64,000 nucleotides of DNA from the NCBI GenBank assembly GCA_036383515.1, contig DASVOE010000129.1:35022-99021 (forward strand). The letters run 5' to 3'. The notes below the pieces were generated by a model. The model saw nothing but the letters and a program-made list of their open reading frames with translations. It ran no database searches and was not told where the DNA came from. Positions 62,118 to 64,000 of the stretch are shown here, in pieces. Numbering within the stretch: position 1 is the first letter of the stretch; every line of letters starts with the position of its first letter. Source of the stretch: CADEDV01 sp036383515. Lineage in GTDB: Bacteria; Bacteroidota; Bacteroidia; Chitinophagales; Chitinophagaceae. Both the position numbers and the translations under genes were made by a program.

Positions 62118-64000
62118 ATGGCAGAATTAAAACTTCCAAGATTATTAGGCGCCGCAAAAGAATTTAATGTCGGACAGGATACCTTAATTGATTTCCTGAT
62201 CGGGAAAGGATTTCCTAAAGATGACCTTAAGCCTACGTCCAAGCTGACGGAGGATATGTATCGTTCCTTGCAGCAGGAGTTCCAGAGTGATAAAGCTGCC
62301 AAGATGAAAAGCGACCAGGTAGATCTTCCAAAAGGAGCCATCGCAGAAGCCAAGAAGAAAAAAGAAGAAGAAGAGATCCTTTTCAAAAAAGAGGAGAAGA
62401 AGGTAGTAAAAAAAGAAGAGCCTGTTGCACCGGTAGTAGTGGAAGAAAAACCGAAAAAAGCAGAACTAGCACCGGTAATTGAAAAGAAAAAAGAAGAAGA
62501 AATTACAAAAGTAGAAGCGCCGGAAATTGAACAACCTAAGGTGCTTGATAAGATTGATCTTTCTTCCATTGACTCTTCTACAAGACCCAAGAAGATCGTC
62601 AAGAAAAAAGAAGAGAAGCCAGCAAAGGCTGAAGAAAAAGCTCCCATTGAGATCAAAAAGAAAAAAACAAAGAAAGAAGAAGAGCCTGTAGCGGAAATAC
62701 AACCCAAAGTAGAAGAAGTAGTAGCACCGGAAGAAGAAGATCTGCCGCCGGTGATTGAAAATATTGAAAGAGAAAAATTAACCGGCCCCAAAATTTTGGG
62801 TAAGATCGATCTGCCGGTTGATAATGATACCCGGCCTAAGAAAGAAGAAAACAGGAAGAGAAAGCGTATTCCGATTGCAAAGAAAGATAATAAGCAAACG
62901 GCCGTTCCTGATAAAGACAAACGCCAGGGTGGTGGAAACTTTAATCGTGGTGGCGATAACCGGGGCCGTGGTCCGGGTGGTCCGCCAAGAAGAGATAACC
63001 GCGGTGGCACAGGTCCGGCTATCGGTCGTCGTGAAGACAAGTTAATCGACGAAAAAGAAATTCAAAGAAAAATCCAGGAAACCCAGGCAAAACTATCAGG
63101 TGGTGGTGGCAAAGGCAAAAGTCTTAAAGCCAAATTGCGTCGTGAAAAAAGACAGGAACTGGCAGATGCCAAAGGAGATGCAGGAGATGATAACAAACTG
63201 CAGGTAACTGAATTTATAAGTGTGAGTGAATTGGCCAACCTGATGGATGTAAGTTTTGCAGAAGTGATTGGCAAGTGTATGGGGTTAGGTATCATGGTAT
63301 CTATCAACCAGCGTCTCGATGCAGAGGTTATTGAATTAGTAGCAAGTGAATTTGGTTTTGATGTCGAATTCATCGACATGGAAAAACAAATGGAGATGGA
63401 AGAAGAGGACGATGATGATGATGCAGAAACTGAATTGACACCCCGTTCACCCATCGTTACGATTATGGGTCACGTTGACCATGGTAAAACATCGTTGCTT
63501 GATTATATAAGAAGTGCCAACGTAGTAGCCGGCGAAGCGGGAGGTATCACCCAGCACGTAGGTGCTTACCAGGTTGAACTACCCAATGGAAAAGAAATAA
63601 CATTCCTTGATACACCGGGTCACGAAGCATTTACAGCGATGAGGGCAAGAGGTGCTAAAGTAACCGACATTGCCGTGATCGTAGTAGCAGCAGACGATGC
63701 AGTGATGCCGCAAACCCGTGAAGCCATCAGCCATGCGCAGGCAGCTGGTGTGCCCATGATCTTTGCCATTAATAAAATTGATAAGGACGGAGCTAACCCG
63801 CAAAAGATATATGAACAGCTTTCACAAATGAACTTATTGGTGGAAGAATGGGGTGGTAAATTCCAAAGCCAGGAATTGTCGGCCAAAAAAGGATTGAACA
63901 TTGATAAGCTGCTCGAAAAGATTTTGCTCGAAGCAGAACTATTAGATCTTAAAGCCAACCCATCCCGGGAAGCTACCGGAACTATTATTGAAGCATCATT
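62118..64000 (+). CDS. infB: Translation initiation factor IF-2, N-terminal 627 codons (runs off the right edge)
   Basis: The ATG at 62118 opens MAELKLPRLLGAAKEFNVG, the IF-2 N-terminal domain. A long Lys/Glu-rich linker follows and contains two related segments, PKVLDKIDL...STRPKK and PKILGKIDL...DTRPKK, then a Gly/Arg-rich stretch. The IF2-N domain and the start of the G domain are at about 430-600, with GHVDHGKTS, DTPGHEAF and NKID. The factor brings initiator tRNA to the 30S subunit. The frame is open to the edge; about 350 residues are missing. Confidence 0.96.
   Translation, partial: MAELKLPRLLGAAKEFNVGQDTLIDFLIGKGFPKDDLKPTSKLTEDMYRSLQQEFQSDKAAKMKSDQVDLPKGAIAEAKKKKEEEEILFKKEEKKVVKKEEPVAPVVVEEKPKKAELAPVIEKKKEEEITKVEAPEIEQPKVLDKIDLSSIDSSTRPKKIVKKKEEKPAKAEEKAPIEIKKKKTKKEEEPVAEIQPKVEEVVAPEEEDLPPVIENIEREKLTGPKILGKIDLPVDNDTRPKKEENRKRKRIPIAKKDNKQTAVPDKDKRQGGGNFNRGGDNRGRGPGGPPRRDNRGGTGPAIGRREDKLIDEKEIQRKIQETQAKLSGGGGKGKSLKAKLRREKRQELADAKGDAGDDNKLQVTEFISVSELANLMDVSFAEVIGKCMGLGIMVSINQRLDAEVIELVASEFGFDVEFIDMEKQMEMEEEDDDDDAETELTPRSPIVTIMGHVDHGKTSLLDYIRSANVVAGEAGGITQHVGAYQVELPNGKEITFLDTPGHEAFTAMRARGAKVTDIAVIVVAADDAVMPQTREAISHAQAAGVPMIFAINKIDKDGANPQKIYEQLSQMNLLVEEWGGKFQSQELSAKKGLNIDKLLEKILLEAELLDLKANPSREATGTIIEAS

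Noticed and set aside
62066..63040. A 324-codon open frame on the minus strand
   Set aside because: It lies opposite infB and is rich in Ser and Phe, the mirror of the Lys/Glu codons of the IF-2 linker. No family resemblance or ribosome-binding site.
1..64000. CRISPR arrays, transposases, prophage genes
   Set aside because: No regularly spaced repeats and no protein with transposase, integrase or Cas motifs was seen on either strand.

Overview
The window looks like a chromosomal segment of a Bacteroidota bacterium, most likely of the Chitinophagaceae. The evidence is the SusC/SusD pair with its ECF sigma factor and FecR-type anti-sigma factor, three proteins with type IX secretion (T9SS) C-terminal domains, DUF4834, a short NusA, and promoters with TAnnTTTG -7 elements in place of the sigma-70 consensus. 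No integrase, transposase, plasmid or CRISPR gene was seen.

Layout. (1) 1-3962: the start of a radical SAM gene, then the 5-oxoprolinase operon pxpB-pxpC-pxpA followed by an NRAMP-fold transporter that lacks the metal-binding motifs. (2) 4071-9587, all minus strand: L,D-transpeptidase-like protein, AI-2E-family permease, MATE exporter, DHFR-like reductase, AraC-type regulator. (3) 10097-16513: two small envelope proteins, then a tight four-gene cluster (CPBP membrane protein, extended SDR, di-iron fatty acid/sterol hydroxylase, classical SDR) that looks like a lipid-modification pathway, converging on a histidine kinase. (4) 16900-32365: small hypothetical proteins, T9SS cargo including an integrin-like seven-bladed FG-GAP propeller, a second AraC regulator, a DUF1259 lipoprotein, tRNA-Asn, a Rieske protein, HflX, an outer-membrane barrel and a surface beta-helix protein. 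(5) 32849-34767: a TlpA-like thioredoxin, tRNA-Ile2(CAU) and a rebuilt, truncated copy of that tRNA. (6) 34828-59633: a large polysaccharide utilisation locus (PUL): ECF sigma, FecR, SusC with STN domain, SusD, LamG lipoprotein, VCBS/ASPIC protein, two GH30, two GH144-like enzymes, GH43 with discoidin domain, SGNH esterase, PhoD-like phosphatase, GH3, a Ser-hydrolase and a HAD phosphatase. (7) 59637-64000: DUF4834 gene and the rimP-nusA-infB operon; infB runs off the end.

How the PUL may work: SusCD would import oligosaccharides and signal through the STN domain, FecR and the sigma factor. Surface GH30 and GH144-like enzymes would cut beta-1,6 and beta-1,2 glucan, GH3 would finish to glucose, and the PhoD-like and two esterase-like enzymes would remove substituents. 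The combination fits substituted osmoregulated periplasmic glucans of other bacteria, which is a hypothesis, not a demonstration.

The second theme is short palindromic repeats. One family (CCCGAT-n-ATCGGG) lies between genes, supplies a stop codon, and occupies the D-loop and anticodon arm of the tRNA-Ile2 copy. A second GC-rich family lies between genes and also as in-frame insertions inside the GH43 and GH3 genes.
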